From: Bacillota bacterium
GTDB taxonomy: Bacteria > Bacillota > Clostridia > Lachnospirales > Lachnospiraceae
NCBI GenBank assembly: GCA_023412855.1
Contig: JAEZRJ010000043.1
Location: 1-51,649, forward strand
Reading direction: 5' to 3'
Length of the DNA: 51,649 nucleotides
Made by a program: the position numbers and the translations under genes. Positions 7,401 through 16,744 of the stretch are shown in pieces. The notes beneath the pieces were generated by a model that worked only from the letters and a program-made list of their open reading frames with translations, had not been told where the DNA came from and did no database searches. The first letter of the stretch is position 1, and each line of letters starts with the position of its first letter.

Positions 7401-8804
7401 ATGAAAAAGTTTACTGCATTTTTACTGATTGCCGCTATGGTGGGGACACTGGCAGGGTGCGGAGACAGCACAAGCGCGATGTCTTCGGGAGGAAACACAG
7501 AACAGGGCGGTGCATCATCGTCAGAAAGCGGGGAAGCGGACGCTTCCGGTCTTATTGATGACGGAGGTATCTTCTGGAATACGGAAAAAAAGATGTATGA
7601 GTTGGAAGAGGATGTACTGAATGGAACGGCGACATTGAAGGCCTGGGTGGACAATGATGGGTTTGCAGAGGCATTGCAAGCGGGATTCATGGAGAAATAT
7701 CCTGGTGTAAATCTGGAAGTAATGGTAGTGAGTACCGGAGATGCTGCGGATAAAATGGCTCTTGAAGGCGAGGCAGGTACCGGTGCGGATGCATTCATGC
7801 TCGTTCACGATAATATTTCAAAAGCGATGAACTCTTCTATTATCGGTATGTTCGGAAGGTATGATGAGCAGATCAGAGAGCGCTATCTGGAATCGGCCGT
7901 AGGCGTGGTTGATATTGACGGACAGATTTATGGAGCGCCTTTGCTGATCGAGTCAGCCGCACTTTTTTACAATAAAACTTTGCTGAATCAGCTGGCAGCG
8001 GATGGTTACATAGCCAGTGCGGATGTTCCTGAGGACTTCGAGGATATCAAGGAAATAGCAAAAGTATACAATGACGAACGTAACAACAAGTGGACGATGC
8101 GCTGGGAGACAGGAAATGCCTATATGAATCATTATGTGATGACAGCGTTTGGATACGAATTGTTCGGACCTGACCGGAATGATGCCGAAAAGTTGAATCT
8201 TTCTACGCCGGAAGCGATCAAGGGTCTGGAATATCACCTGTCCTTAAGGGAAGTATTCGATGTTCCCAGTGCGGACACCAATTGGGATACTACAGTAGTG
8301 GAGTTTGGAAAAGGTGAGACACCGTTCTTGTTAGTAGGACCTTGGGCGATAGAGGAAGTGGCAAAAGGCGCGGAAGAGAACGGATTTGAATTCGGAATAG
8401 CGCCGCTTCCGAAGGTAGACGGTAATCAGGCTTATACCTTCTCCGGTGTTCAGCTTGCATGTGTCAGCGCATATTCCAAGTATCCTGCAGCAGCGAGGGC
8501 CCTTGCTATGTATATGGCCGGGGATGAGATGGCGGAATTCCTTTACGGCTCCCTAAATAAGATACCTTCCCTGAAAGAAGAATACGCGAATAAAATTCCG
8601 GGACTGAAAGACGATGAAAGAGTGCAGGGCGTTATGGAACAGGCCGCTTTTTCACAACCTATGCCTGCCATCAAAGAAACAGAGTATTACTGGACAGTGG
8701 CTGAGACAATGATGCGTTCCGTGTGGGACGGTGTGATGACACCGGAAGCTGCGGCCCAAAAAGCGCAGGAGGACTACGATACATTACGTTCCACGGCAGA
8801 ATAA
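7401..8804 (+). CDS. Maltodextrin ABC transporter substrate-binding lipoprotein (MalE-like)
   Basis: A 467-residue extracellular binding protein. The signal peptide ends in a lipobox with LAGC, lipidated at Cys20, followed by a Ser/Gly/Glu-rich linker to about residue 50. The mature part follows the family-1 solute-binding fold: an ATLKAWVDNDGFAEAL strand-helix, then GTGADAFMLVHDNI, then a PLLIESAALFYNKTLL hinge region, then FLLVGPWAIEEV. These are MalE/cyclodextrin-binding signatures. It is followed after 34 bp by the MalF-like gene. It delivers maltodextrins to the permeases encoded next. Confidence 0.93.
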   Translation: MKKFTAFLLIAAMVGTLAGCGDSTSAMSSGGNTEQGGASSSESGEADASGLIDDGGIFWNTEKKMYELEEDVLNGTATLKAWVDNDGFAEALQAGFMEKYPGVNLEVMVVSTGDAADKMALEGEAGTGADAFMLVHDNISKAMNSSIIGMFGRYDEQIRERYLESAVGVVDIDGQIYGAPLLIESAALFYNKTLLNQLAADGYIASADVPEDFEDIKEIAKVYNDERNNKWTMRWETGNAYMNHYVMTAFGYELFGPDRNDAEKLNLSTPEAIKGLEYHLSLREVFDVPSADTNWDTTVVEFGKGETPFLLVGPWAIEEVAKGAEENGFEFGIAPLPKVDGNQAYTFSGVQLACVSAYSKYPAAARALAMYMAGDEMAEFLYGSLNKIPSLKEEYANKIPGLKDDERVQGVMEQAAFSQPMPAIKETEYYWTVAETMMRSVWDGVMTPEAAAQKAQEDYDTLRSTAE

Positions 8805-8838
8805 AAGCTTGAAACGTTCAGAAAGGGTGGGTTAATCT

Positions 8839-10203
8839 ATGAGTTCCCAGGGGATTAAAATAAATCCGGTAATACCGTCCTGTATGTCGGTCGTCATATG
8901 GGGAGCAGGGCAGGTACTTAATAAACAATATTTTAAAGGTCTGATTTTCTTTCTGTTTCAATTCCTGCTTGTGGGTGTGGAACTTTTTACGGGAAATTAT
9001 TTTACATATGATTTTGTAATAAGAGAAAATGGAGGCTTTTTTGTAAAAGGCATATGGGGATTGATCACCTTGGGGACACAGCCCCGTCAGATGACTCTGG
9101 CGGGGCTTACAGAAGGGGATCATTCCATAGTACTTATGATATCAGGTATTATTGCAATTTTGCTGTTTTTTATTTTTATTGCAGTCTTCTGCTGGAATGT
9201 GTCGGATGCTTTCAAGACAAGGAAAGAGTACAACGAGACGGGTAAGATTCTGGATACGAGGGATTATCTGACAAAGCTGTGGTCTTCCATGTTTCATTAC
9301 ATAGTTCTGCTTCCGGCCATATTTCTCCTTATTTTCTTGGTGTTGATGCCCATATTGTTTTCCTTTCTGGTTGCATTCACCAATTATACAAAGGCAAATA
9401 TGCCCCCTTCCAATCTGGTCAGATGGGTGGGATTTAACAATTTTAAGAGCATACTGACTCTTTCTGCATGGAGCAGGACATTTGTAGGAGTATTTATCTG
9501 GACGATAGTCTGGGCGGTATTATCCACTGCTACTTGTTTCTTTGGCGGTTTTTTTCAGGCGGTGCTGATAAATAGTGACAGGATAAAGGCAAAGAGAATA
9601 TTCCGGGGAATATTGATATTGCCTTGGGCGATTCCGGGCTTTATCTCTTTGCTCGTATTTAAAACGATGTTCAACGGGCAGTTCGGACCTATCAGTCAAT
9701 TCCTTATTGATATTGGACTTACACAGACCCGGATAGCCTGGCTTACTGATTCCGGCAATCCCAATCTGGCCCGCGCAGTTCTTGTGCTTGTAAATCTGTG
9801 GCTGGGCTTTCCTTATTTCATGGCGCTTATGTCGGGGGTTATGACAGGCATATCCAAGGAGTATTATGAGGCGGCAAAGATAGACGGTGCAACCTCTTCC
9901 CAGGAATTTTGGAATATATCCTTTCCGTTGGTCATGCGGTCGACAGCACCGCTATTGATCATGAGTTTTTCTTCCAATTTTAATAACTTCGGTGTGATAT
10001 ATTTTTTCACGGAGGGCGGACCGATTAATCCCTCCTACCAGTTTGCGGGTTATACGGATTTGCTGATCAGCTGGATATACAAACTGACACTGGACCAGCA
10101 GCTTTACAGTATTGCGTCGGTGATGTCCATACTTATATTTATTATCGTAGGCAGTATAGCCATATTTAACTTCCGCAGGACGAAAGCATTTAAGGAGATG
10201 TAG
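8839..10203 (+). CDS. Maltodextrin ABC transporter permease (MalF-like)
   Basis: A 454-residue integral membrane protein. The N-terminal region has two hydrophobic segments and a loop typical of Firmicute MalF proteins, followed by the CUT1 permease domain with about six helices. The ATPase-docking EAA loop is present as YYEAAKIDGATSSQEFWNIS around residue 350. The ribosome binding site is AAAGGGTGGG. It partners with the MalG-like protein encoded 2 bp downstream. No malK is nearby. Confidence 0.93.
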   Translation: MSSQGIKINPVIPSCMSVVIWGAGQVLNKQYFKGLIFFLFQFLLVGVELFTGNYFTYDFVIRENGGFFVKGIWGLITLGTQPRQMTLAGLTEGDHSIVLMISGIIAILLFFIFIAVFCWNVSDAFKTRKEYNETGKILDTRDYLTKLWSSMFHYIVLLPAIFLLIFLVLMPILFSFLVAFTNYTKANMPPSNLVRWVGFNNFKSILTLSAWSRTFVGVFIWTIVWAVLSTATCFFGGFFQAVLINSDRIKAKRIFRGILILPWAIPGFISLLVFKTMFNGQFGPISQFLIDIGLTQTRIAWLTDSGNPNLARAVLVLVNLWLGFPYFMALMSGVMTGISKEYYEAAKIDGATSSQEFWNISFPLVMRSTAPLLIMSFSSNFNNFGVIYFFTEGGPINPSYQFAGYTDLLISWIYKLTLDQQLYSIASVMSILIFIIVGSIAIFNFRRTKAFKEM

Positions 10204-10205
10204 CC

Positions 10206-11078
10206 ATGGGAAAAAGAAAAAACGATGTGGATAAGGAAAGTAGAAAAGCAAGGATAAAAAACAAAATGACCACTGCCCTTATTTATCTGGAACTTGTAGT
10301 GGTCAGCCTCATAGTGCTTCTGCCGGTAACATGGATTGTCGGTTCTTCCTTCAATCATACTTCTTCGTTGGCAACCAGCAGCATAATACCGAAAAATCCA
10401 ACAGTTGATCACTATATTGCGCTGTTTAAAGAAACCGATTTTCTGAAATGGTATGGGAATACTCTTAAAATCGCCGTTGGTAATATGCTGGCTTCTGTAG
10501 TAGTTACCACGCTGACAGCCTATGTCTTTTCCCGGTTTCGTTTCAAGGGAAGAAAGGGAGGGCTGATGACTATATTGGTACTTCAGATGTTTCCTTCCTT
10601 TTTGGGTATGACAGCCATATATATCCTGTATCTGAACTTTAACCTGCTGGATAACCTGGGCGCACTGACAGTAACGTATATCGCCGGGCAGATTCCTTAC
10701 AATACATGGCTGATGAAGGGGTACTTCGACGGAATCCCTCAGAGCCTGGATGAGGCGGCTATGCTGGACGGTGCATCGCGGCTGCGTATCTTTTATCAGA
10801 TCATTATGCCTTTGGCGGTGCCCATGATTACTTTTCTGGCGGTTACTACTTTTATGTCTCCATGGATGGATTATATTTTTCCCAGACTGCTGATTTCGTC
10901 GGATAAAAATAAAACACTGGCTGTAGGTCTGTTTGAAATGATCAATGGAAATACAAACAATAACTTTACCATGTTTGCAGCAGGAGCCGTTATGGTAGCC
11001 GTTCCTATCACCATTTTGTATATGTGTCTGCAAAAATACCTGATACAGGGTATTACCGCGGGAGCGAATAAGGAGTAG
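10206..11078 (+). CDS. Maltodextrin ABC transporter permease (MalG-like)
   Basis: A 290-residue membrane protein with six predicted helices and the EAA loop SLDEAAMLDGASRLRIFYQI at about residues 180-199. The C-terminus (QKYLIQGITAGANKE) is the classic MalG ending. Start at 10206 with AAGGAG 8 bp upstream. It is the second half of the CUT1 channel. Confidence 0.93.
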   Translation: MGKRKNDVDKESRKARIKNKMTTALIYLELVVVSLIVLLPVTWIVGSSFNHTSSLATSSIIPKNPTVDHYIALFKETDFLKWYGNTLKIAVGNMLASVVVTTLTAYVFSRFRFKGRKGGLMTILVLQMFPSFLGMTAIYILYLNFNLLDNLGALTVTYIAGQIPYNTWLMKGYFDGIPQSLDEAAMLDGASRLRIFYQIIMPLAVPMITFLAVTTFMSPWMDYIFPRLLISSDKNKTLAVGLFEMINGNTNNNFTMFAAGAVMVAVPITILYMCLQKYLIQGITAGANKE

Positions 11079-11107
11079 TGGAACAGAGGAGTCAGAAGGG
11101 ATTATGT

Positions 11108-13831
11108 ATGTGGAAAAGAACAATAAGAATAATATCCGGATTTGTCTGGGGAGTATGGCTGCTTGCTGCGGGGATACCAGTCAATGCGCAGGAAGAGGTT
11201 GACTCCTATAGATTACGGGTACATTATTATAGATATGATGAGGATTATCAGAACCTGTCTCTTTTGGTAGAGCCCAAGCTGGAGATGGAAATGCCTTTTG
11301 TGGAGATGGAAGGCAGTGCAGAGGTTGAAGTAGAATTGACAGATATGTCATCTGAGGACAGAGTGCCATTTCAGATTCTTCGCAGTGGGGAAGTGGCAGA
11401 CCATAAAAATAGCTGGTTTAAGATCGCAGATGCAAATGACAAAGGAGTGATTGACATTTATTTAAGACAAGGATCACCGGTGGTAGCTCTTGTAGAGCAG
11501 GATACCTCACATTCCTTCGGGGATGTGGTGTTGGAAAGCCTGACCGGTGTGTATGTAAAAGTGAAGATTCCAATCCGGACGGAGGATGCAGACTTTATTT
11601 TGTATAATGGAGAAGAAAAGATATCGATTAAAGCAGTGGAGGCGTTGAATGAAGGAGGGAAGGACCCCCTGTATGGGACGCTGGAACATGGCTATGCTTC
11701 CGAATTCATGATTACCTGTCTGGAGCCGGTGAAGCTGGGGCGGGAAATATTAATTGAGAAAAAAGGATGGGAGTCTTGTGCGGTAACTATGGGTAGTATC
11801 TATGATTCGCCGGAATTCAACAGAGATTACGTATATGATGGTGATGACCTGGGGGCGTCTTATACGAAGGAACAGACGTGCTTCAAACTATGGGCTCCTA
11901 CAGCGGCATCTGCACAGGTTCTGTTGTATGAAACAGGAGATGGAAATGAGGAACCTGCAGCTCATGTTATGAGCAGAGGAGAGAAGGGGATCTGGTTTCT
12001 TGAAATCCAAGGTGATTTAAATGGTCTGTATTATACATATAAGGTAACGAGAGAAGAAAAGGAATATGAAGCCATAGACCCTTATGCAAAAGCTTGTGGA
12101 GTAAACGGAATAAGAGGGCAGATTATTTATATGGAAGAGACTGCTCCTGAGGGCTTTGAGGAAGACGCTTACCGTTTTACCGGAAGCCCCGTCGATGCTA
12201 TAATTTATGAGCTGCATGTGAGGGATCTTTCCACGTATGAAGATTCCGGCATTCAGGATAAGGGAAAGTTCGGGGGCCTTACCGAGACGGGAACTACAAC
12301 ATCTGACGGGACCAAAACAGGTCTTGATCATATAAAGGAGTTGGGCATTACTCATATCCAGCTTCTTCCGGTGTTTGACCAGAAAAGCGTTAATGAGAAA
12401 AATTCAGGAAATTCTTTTAACTGGGGATATGACCCCATGAATTATAATATACCCGAAGGCAGCTATGCTTCCGATGCGTATGACGGGAGCGTAAGGGTAA
12501 AAGAAATGAAAGAAATGGTACTGGGTCTCCATAACGAAGGGATAGGTGTAGTTATGGATGTGGTCTATAACCACACTGCCGATAACTTTGAAAGCAATTT
12601 TCATAAGTTAATGCCCGGTTACTACCATAGGATGAGTCCGCAGGGAGGTTTCTTGAATGGATCTGCCTGCGAAAATGAGACCGCTTCAGAGCGGGCGATG
12701 ATGCGTAAATTCATAGTAGACTCGGTAACCTACTGGGCGAAGGAATACCACATAGATGGTTTCCGCTTTGATCTTATGGGGCTTCATGATATGGAGACTA
12801 TGAATGAAGTCCGTAAAGCCCTGGATGAAATAGACCCTGATATCCTTATGTATGGGGAAGGCTGGGATGCAGGTTCTGCCGGCATACCGGAAAGCATGCA
12901 GTCAGTAAAAAGAAATACGTATCAGATGGATGCACGAATCGGATCCTTCAGCGATGATATCCGTGACGGTATCAAAGGGAGTGTATTCGAGGCTGCCCAG
13001 CCGGGATATATTAACGGTAATCCGAAACGTACTATGGATATTCGTTTTGGGATCGTAGGAGCCGTAAATCATCCGGGAGTAAATATTTCAAAGGTCACCA
13101 TGAGTAACAACTTCTGGGCGGCTCATCCCACACAGACAGTAAACTATGTGTCCTGCCACGATAATTATACCCTTTGGGATAAATTAAAGGCGTCAAAACC
13201 CGATGCCGGTGAGGAAGAGCTGATGGCCATGAACAGGCTGTCGGCCGCTATCGTACTCATCTCTCAGGGAATCCCGTTTTTCCAGGCGGGAGAAGAAATC
13301 GGACGTTCGAAAAATGGAGATCATAACAGTTTTAAGTCTTCGGATTTGACAAATCAGATCAAATGGTCGGAAAAAACGGAGCGCTTAGATCTGTTCCGGT
13401 ATTATCAGGGGCTCATAGAGCTTAGAAAGGAATGCCCCCTTTTCAGACTTAACACCGGTGATGAGGTTCGGGAATATCTGTCCTTCATAGAGGATGTCCC
13501 CGACAAGGTTGTGGCCTATACCTTAAGTGACTCCGACAATAAGTTTCTTGTTATTTTCAATGGAGATGAGCAGAAATATGAGCTTCCCCTTCCGGATAGA
13601 GGCTGGGATGTGCTGGTGGATGGGAAGAATGCAGGAATCATGACTCTGTATTCGGTAAGTGACCGCCTTACCGTGGAAGCGGGAAGCGCGTATGTTCTTT
13701 TGCATACAGGAAAAGTAGGCCTTGGAATAGAGAAAATAATGGCTTTGCTATTCGGTGTGTCGGCTGCATTGGCGGCTGGTATTGTATACATAAGGCGCTG
13801 GAGAAAAGGCAGAGAGAATAAACGGTTATAA
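11108..13831 (+). CDS. pulA: Type I pullulanase, exported and C-terminally membrane-anchored (GH13_14)
   Basis: About 907 residues. A signal peptide (MWKRTIRI then a hydrophobic core, ending near VNAQ) is followed by an N-terminal beta-rich domain starting YRLRVHYYRYDEDYQ, a CBM48-like domain (YTKEQTCFKLWAPTAASAQV) and the catalytic barrel. The type I pullulanase signature NWGYDPMNYN is present, with the nucleophile in GFRFDLMGLHD (about residue 555), the acid in LMYGEGWD (about 584) and the transition-state Asp in SCHDNYT. The C-terminus has one hydrophobic helix followed by RRWRKGRENKRL and no LPXTG, so it should stay in the membrane facing outward. I prefer the ATG at 11108, which has AAGGG upstream, over the GTG at 11078. 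It cuts alpha-1,6 branches outside the cell and feeds the importer. Confidence 0.93.
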   Translation: MWKRTIRIISGFVWGVWLLAAGIPVNAQEEVDSYRLRVHYYRYDEDYQNLSLLVEPKLEMEMPFVEMEGSAEVEVELTDMSSEDRVPFQILRSGEVADHKNSWFKIADANDKGVIDIYLRQGSPVVALVEQDTSHSFGDVVLESLTGVYVKVKIPIRTEDADFILYNGEEKISIKAVEALNEGGKDPLYGTLEHGYASEFMITCLEPVKLGREILIEKKGWESCAVTMGSIYDSPEFNRDYVYDGDDLGASYTKEQTCFKLWAPTAASAQVLLYETGDGNEEPAAHVMSRGEKGIWFLEIQGDLNGLYYTYKVTREEKEYEAIDPYAKACGVNGIRGQIIYMEETAPEGFEEDAYRFTGSPVDAIIYELHVRDLSTYEDSGIQDKGKFGGLTETGTTTSDGTKTGLDHIKELGITHIQLLPVFDQKSVNEKNSGNSFNWGYDPMNYNIPEGSYASDAYDGSVRVKEMKEMVLGLHNEGIGVVMDVVYNHTADNFESNFHKLMPGYYHRMSPQGGFLNGSACENETASERAMMRKFIVDSVTYWAKEYHIDGFRFDLMGLHDMETMNEVRKALDEIDPDILMYGEGWDAGSAGIPESMQSVKRNTYQMDARIGSFSDDIRDGIKGSVFEAAQPGYINGNPKRTMDIRFGIVGAVNHPGVNISKVTMSNNFWAAHPTQTVNYVSCHDNYTLWDKLKASKPDAGEEELMAMNRLSAAIVLISQGIPFFQAGEEIGRSKNGDHNSFKSSDLTNQIKWSEKTERLDLFRYYQGLIELRKECPLFRLNTGDEVREYLSFIEDVPDKVVAYTLSDSDNKFLVIFNGDEQKYELPLPDRGWDVLVDGKNAGIMTLYSVSDRLTVEAGSAYVLLHTGKVGLGIEKIMALLFGVSAALAAGIVYIRRWRKGRENKRL

Positions 13832-13844
13832 ATATTGTGAGATT

Positions 13845-13892
13845 AAATCCCAATTCATATACCTGGGCAGTACGGTATGTGAATTGGGATTT
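13845..13892. terminator. Bidirectional terminator between convergent operons
   Basis: AAATCCCAATTCATATACC (13845-13863) pairs with GGTATGTGAATTGGGATTT (13874-13892), a long nearly perfect stem. It sits between the pullulanase gene and the convergent HAD gene. Confidence 0.85.
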
Positions 13893-13940
13893 CTTTATAT
13901 TTATTATAATTATTATAAGAATATTAGAAATTAATTGTAA

Positions 13941-14711
13941 TTAACATAGTATCTGATCTATTTGCTTTATAATGCTGTCAGGGCTGTAATCATTTATTTT
14001 TATGTCCGCTGCTTTGTCCAATGTTTCGTTTAACGGACAAACAGCCACTCCGATATCGGCATTTTTAATCATTTCTATATCGTTGGAATCATTTCCAAAT
14101 GCTATGAGCCTGGTTGCACTTGAGCTAAGCCGAAGTTCCTGAAGCATTTTCCATTTTGAGCAATCGGAAGCGACGATATCTACAGAGCCATCCGAATGCT
14201 GATAAATTCTGGACTTATTGACGATAGACAGTAAATCATTAATTATATCAGTACTTAGCGAGTCCACAACTGCTATTTTATATACTTTTGAGTCTATATT
14301 ATCAAACTTGGAATGAACAACTTCGTTATATGCTTCTTTCAAAAGTATTTCAAAGAACGGGTGTGTTCCATAACTTGGAATGTACAGTTCATTTCCTAAT
14401 TCTAAATAGAATTGAATATCATTTTTCTCAAGATAACATACTAGGTTCGTACATTCTTCTTTATCCACGTATTTTGACACAGCTATTTCATTATTTATAA
14501 TTGAAAAAGAACCATTACATAAAATGAGCGGATTACTCAATAGTTCCGGTTGTAAAACGGCCCTTATACCCCGCAATGATCTGGAGGTTGCAAAAACCAC
14601 CTCATGTCCGTTCCTTTGCAGCTCTATTAATTTTTTTAAAATAAACTCATTAAGCCTTTTGTTTTCAAGTATTATAGTTCCATCTAAGTCAAATACAAAT
14701 ATATTTTTCAT
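13941..14711 (-). CDS. HAD-superfamily phosphatase (Cof/IIB type)
   Basis: 256 residues. HAD motif I is DLDGT at residues 8-12, with nucleophile Asp8 and acid Asp10. Motif II is in VVFATSRS, the conserved Lys lies in the region of SKWKMLQEL, and motif IV is FGNDSNDIEMI, with a VAVCPLNE segment after it. The cap is of the C2 type typical of sugar-phosphate and nucleotide phosphatases. It is the last gene of a four-gene minus-strand operon, 13 bp after the Nudix gene. Substrate unknown. Confidence 0.88.
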   Translation of the reverse strand: MKNIFVFDLDGTIILENKRLNEFILKKLIELQRNGHEVVFATSRSLRGIRAVLQPELLSNPLILCNGSFSIINNEIAVSKYVDKEECTNLVCYLEKNDIQFYLELGNELYIPSYGTHPFFEILLKEAYNEVVHSKFDNIDSKVYKIAVVDSLSTDIINDLLSIVNKSRIYQHSDGSVDIVASDCSKWKMLQELRLSSSATRLIAFGNDSNDIEMIKNADIGVAVCPLNETLDKAADIKINDYSPDSIIKQIDQILC

Positions 14712-14724
14712 CTAAAGAGCCTCT

Positions 14725-15123
14725 TCAAAACAACTCTCTTGAAATCAGTTCGGGAATTACAAACTTTTCCAGTACGGAGCCTAATTTTATTTCGTCCATT
14801 TTATAATTTCTATCAATCCAACGATATTCTTTAATCTCATTTTGAACAAAAATCTCGCCCTCCACGACAGTTATATAAACTTTTACTGTTATGGGAACAT
14901 TTTCGAAAACTGCGACATCACAATATTCTCCCATATAAGCTGACGATATAATATGTACATCTAATTCTTCTTTTAATTCACGCTCCAATGTTTCTAAATC
15001 TGTTTCACCTATTTCTCTCTTCCCCCCCGGAATTATGAACTCTGGAAAATCTTCCTTTGTTCGCTTTCTCACAACTAATATTTTTTTATCCTTAATGATT
15101 ATTCCACCAACCTTATCTATCAT
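14725..15123 (-). CDS. Nudix hydrolase
   Basis: 132 residues with a Nudix box at residues 34-56 (GKREIGETDLETLERELKEE). The REUxEE core is intact, while the late box Gly is Asp55. The N-terminus MIDKVGGIIIKDKKILVVRK is the usual first strands. A perfect AGGAGG lies 5 bp before the start. These enzymes cleave nucleoside diphosphates linked to another moiety. Context with a PP-loop ATPase and a HAD phosphatase suggests a step in a nucleotide-derived pathway, which is inference. Confidence 0.88.
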   Translation of the reverse strand: MIDKVGGIIIKDKKILVVRKRTKEDFPEFIIPGGKREIGETDLETLERELKEELDVHIISSAYMGEYCDVAVFENVPITVKVYITVVEGEIFVQNEIKEYRWIDRNYKMDEIKLGSVLEKFVIPELISRELF

Positions 15124-15132
15124 ATTGACCTC

Positions 15133-15819
15133 CTATACTACTAATTTCATTCTTTCTTCTATATACTCATTACATATATCTAATCGCTCATTTAAAAATT
15201 GCACTATTGCGCTTTCGGATGCTTTATTGAATGTGTTGCTGAATAAGCATGTATCTTCCATTGACTGAATAGAAATTCCGTTATCCAGTAATTTATACTT
15301 CACTTCTTTAGCCGAGTCCACCCCTGCCAGCATAGTCTTATACTCAATCCCATATTCCTGATACAAATTTTTAAATATCTCCAATGCTACGCCATTCTGC
15401 TCTGGGAAATCGCTTTGATATTTCACACTACCATCTGCCACTATATGTATATCATTTTGAAGACAATAAATAATTGTCTGGACGTGCATTGCCAATCTGC
15501 AGCCTAAACAAATCATATTTGTTTTATACTTTGAAAAATCTTCCTCAATGTTGGCTAAAGCCAATTTGCGGAACAAGCCCCTATGAGACAATTCCTGCAA
15601 AGAAATCTTATCCGTCCCGACTACACTCTCCAACTCTTTAAATCTTATTCGGTGTAAACTATTTGAAATGCTTGCGCCGTGTTCATAATGTAGTAAATGG
15701 ACTTTATATCCTTCTTTTCTCAATAATAGTGTTATCAGGCTGCAATCGATTCCGCCTGAAAACAGCACTGCAACGACTTGATTACTATGGATTTGTTCTG
15801 CACTCATTTTCTTGTTCAT
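15133..15819 (-). CDS. PP-loop (adenine nucleotide alpha-hydrolase-like) ATP-pyrophosphatase
   Basis: 228 residues. The PP-loop VLFSGGIDCS at about residues 18-27 binds ATP for adenylation, as in QueC, ThiI and tRNA thiolases. A cysteine cluster, CLGC at 104-107 with C119 nearby and another Cys in EDTCLF, could bind zinc or an iron-sulphur cluster. The length suits QueC-like enzymes, but the C-terminal QueC CxxC pattern is not in the usual place, so I do not name it. The start overlaps the end of the upstream membrane-protein gene by 35 bp. Confidence 0.75.
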   Translation of the reverse strand: MNKKMSAEQIHSNQVVAVLFSGGIDCSLITLLLRKEGYKVHLLHYEHGASISNSLHRIRFKELESVVGTDKISLQELSHRGLFRKLALANIEEDFSKYKTNMICLGCRLAMHVQTIIYCLQNDIHIVADGSVKYQSDFPEQNGVALEIFKNLYQEYGIEYKTMLAGVDSAKEVKYKLLDNGISIQSMEDTCLFSNTFNKASESAIVQFLNERLDICNEYIEERMKLVV

Positions 15820-16402
15820 ATTTTTTCCCCTTTTTTAGTATCTTCAAAAAATAATCAATTAAAAAACCTGATGTAAAAACGACGATTACAGTACCGATAC
15901 CAATTGGTCCTCTTATCGCAAAGACTAGAAGCAGGAAAAATACTTCCATTAATGTTTTTCCCACCCAAACCTCTTTTTTTACTAAATTACTAATATTTAA
16001 CATTAGCTGGTCGATCGGGCCCTTCGCCAAATCTGCTGATACATATAACGCGATCCCAAAGGAGTTGACCAGCAGGCCTAGCATGAATTGAACGCCCCTC
16101 AGCCATATTCCCGAGAGTTGAAAACTTATAACACCAAACCAGAAATCTATACATATTCCAACAATAATACTTGTCAAAAAAGAGAATACGTTTGGTATTT
16201 GCTTTTGAATCACAGCATTCAACAGGATTATCAAAATTCCCAGTACCATGCACCAATTTCCTGTAGTAAAGCTTGTAATATTAGCCAGACCGGCACATAA
16301 TGCATCAAAAGCAGCTACTCCCATATTGCTGTTTAACAAAATAACAGTACCCATGCTCATGAGTAATAAGCCACAAATATAAAATCCCCCTTGTTTTAAC
16401 AT
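15785..16402 (-). CDS. YczE/YitT-like integral membrane protein (DUF6198-type)
   Basis: 205 residues with about five to six hydrophobic helices. The N-terminus (FYICGLLLMSMGTVILLNS) and the ADLAKGPIDQLMLNIS loop are typical of YczE-type proteins, whose function is not settled. It is the first gene of the operon, with AAGGAG 8 bp before the ATG and a promoter at 16483-16512. It could export or import the small molecule handled by the PP-loop, Nudix and HAD enzymes encoded behind it; that is inference. Confidence 0.75.
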   Translation of the reverse strand: MLKQGGFYICGLLLMSMGTVILLNSNMGVAAFDALCAGLANITSFTTGNWCMVLGILIILLNAVIQKQIPNVFSFLTSIIVGICIDFWFGVISFQLSGIWLRGVQFMLGLLVNSFGIALYVSADLAKGPIDQLMLNISNLVKKEVWVGKTLMEVFFLLLVFAIRGPIGIGTVIVVFTSGFLIDYFLKILKKGKKYEQENECRTNP

Positions 16403-16435
16403 CTATAAACTCCTTATCCTAATATTTCTTATGAT

Positions 16436-16449
16436 TGCAATAAATTGCA
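16436..16449 (-). promoter_or_regulatory. Palindrome in the leader of the YczE operon
   Basis: TGCAATAAATTGCA, an inverted repeat of TGCAAT with a 2-bp centre, lies between the promoter and the first start codon. It is a candidate operator; no regulator gene is adjacent. Confidence 0.4.
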
Positions 16450-16482
16450 TGCCATACAATAATCTGCTCCTTTTTCTTATGT

Positions 16483-16512
16483 ATTATATCTTGTGAAATT
16501 TTCCCTTTTCAA
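16483..16512 (-). promoter_or_regulatory. Promoter of the YczE/PP-loop/Nudix/HAD operon
   Basis: Minus-strand TTGAAA (16507-16512), an 18-bp spacer and a consensus TATAAT (16483-16488). The rest of the 342-bp gap to 16745 shows no gene or further structure that I can support. Confidence 0.7.
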
Positions 16513-16744
16513 TGCGTAATTTTTAGTTCCCATTGATTGGAGGTAAACAACAAAATTATCAAAATTCATAAGTTATTCATTATTCAATTAGGTGTTTTCG
16601 GGCTCAAAAAATGCGGTAAATGCAGGTGATTATAAGCTGCATTTCCGTTAATGTTCAGTCTTGTTTCTTTAAAAGCCTAAGATTGAATAGTAACGTTTTT
16701 CCGCAAGAGTATGATGAAATATTTACTCCTTCTTCCCACGAGGT

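Noticed and set aside
10104..11123. Minus-strand frame of 339 codons
   Set aside because: It is a shadow of the malG-like gene; the plus-strand product has full family motifs.
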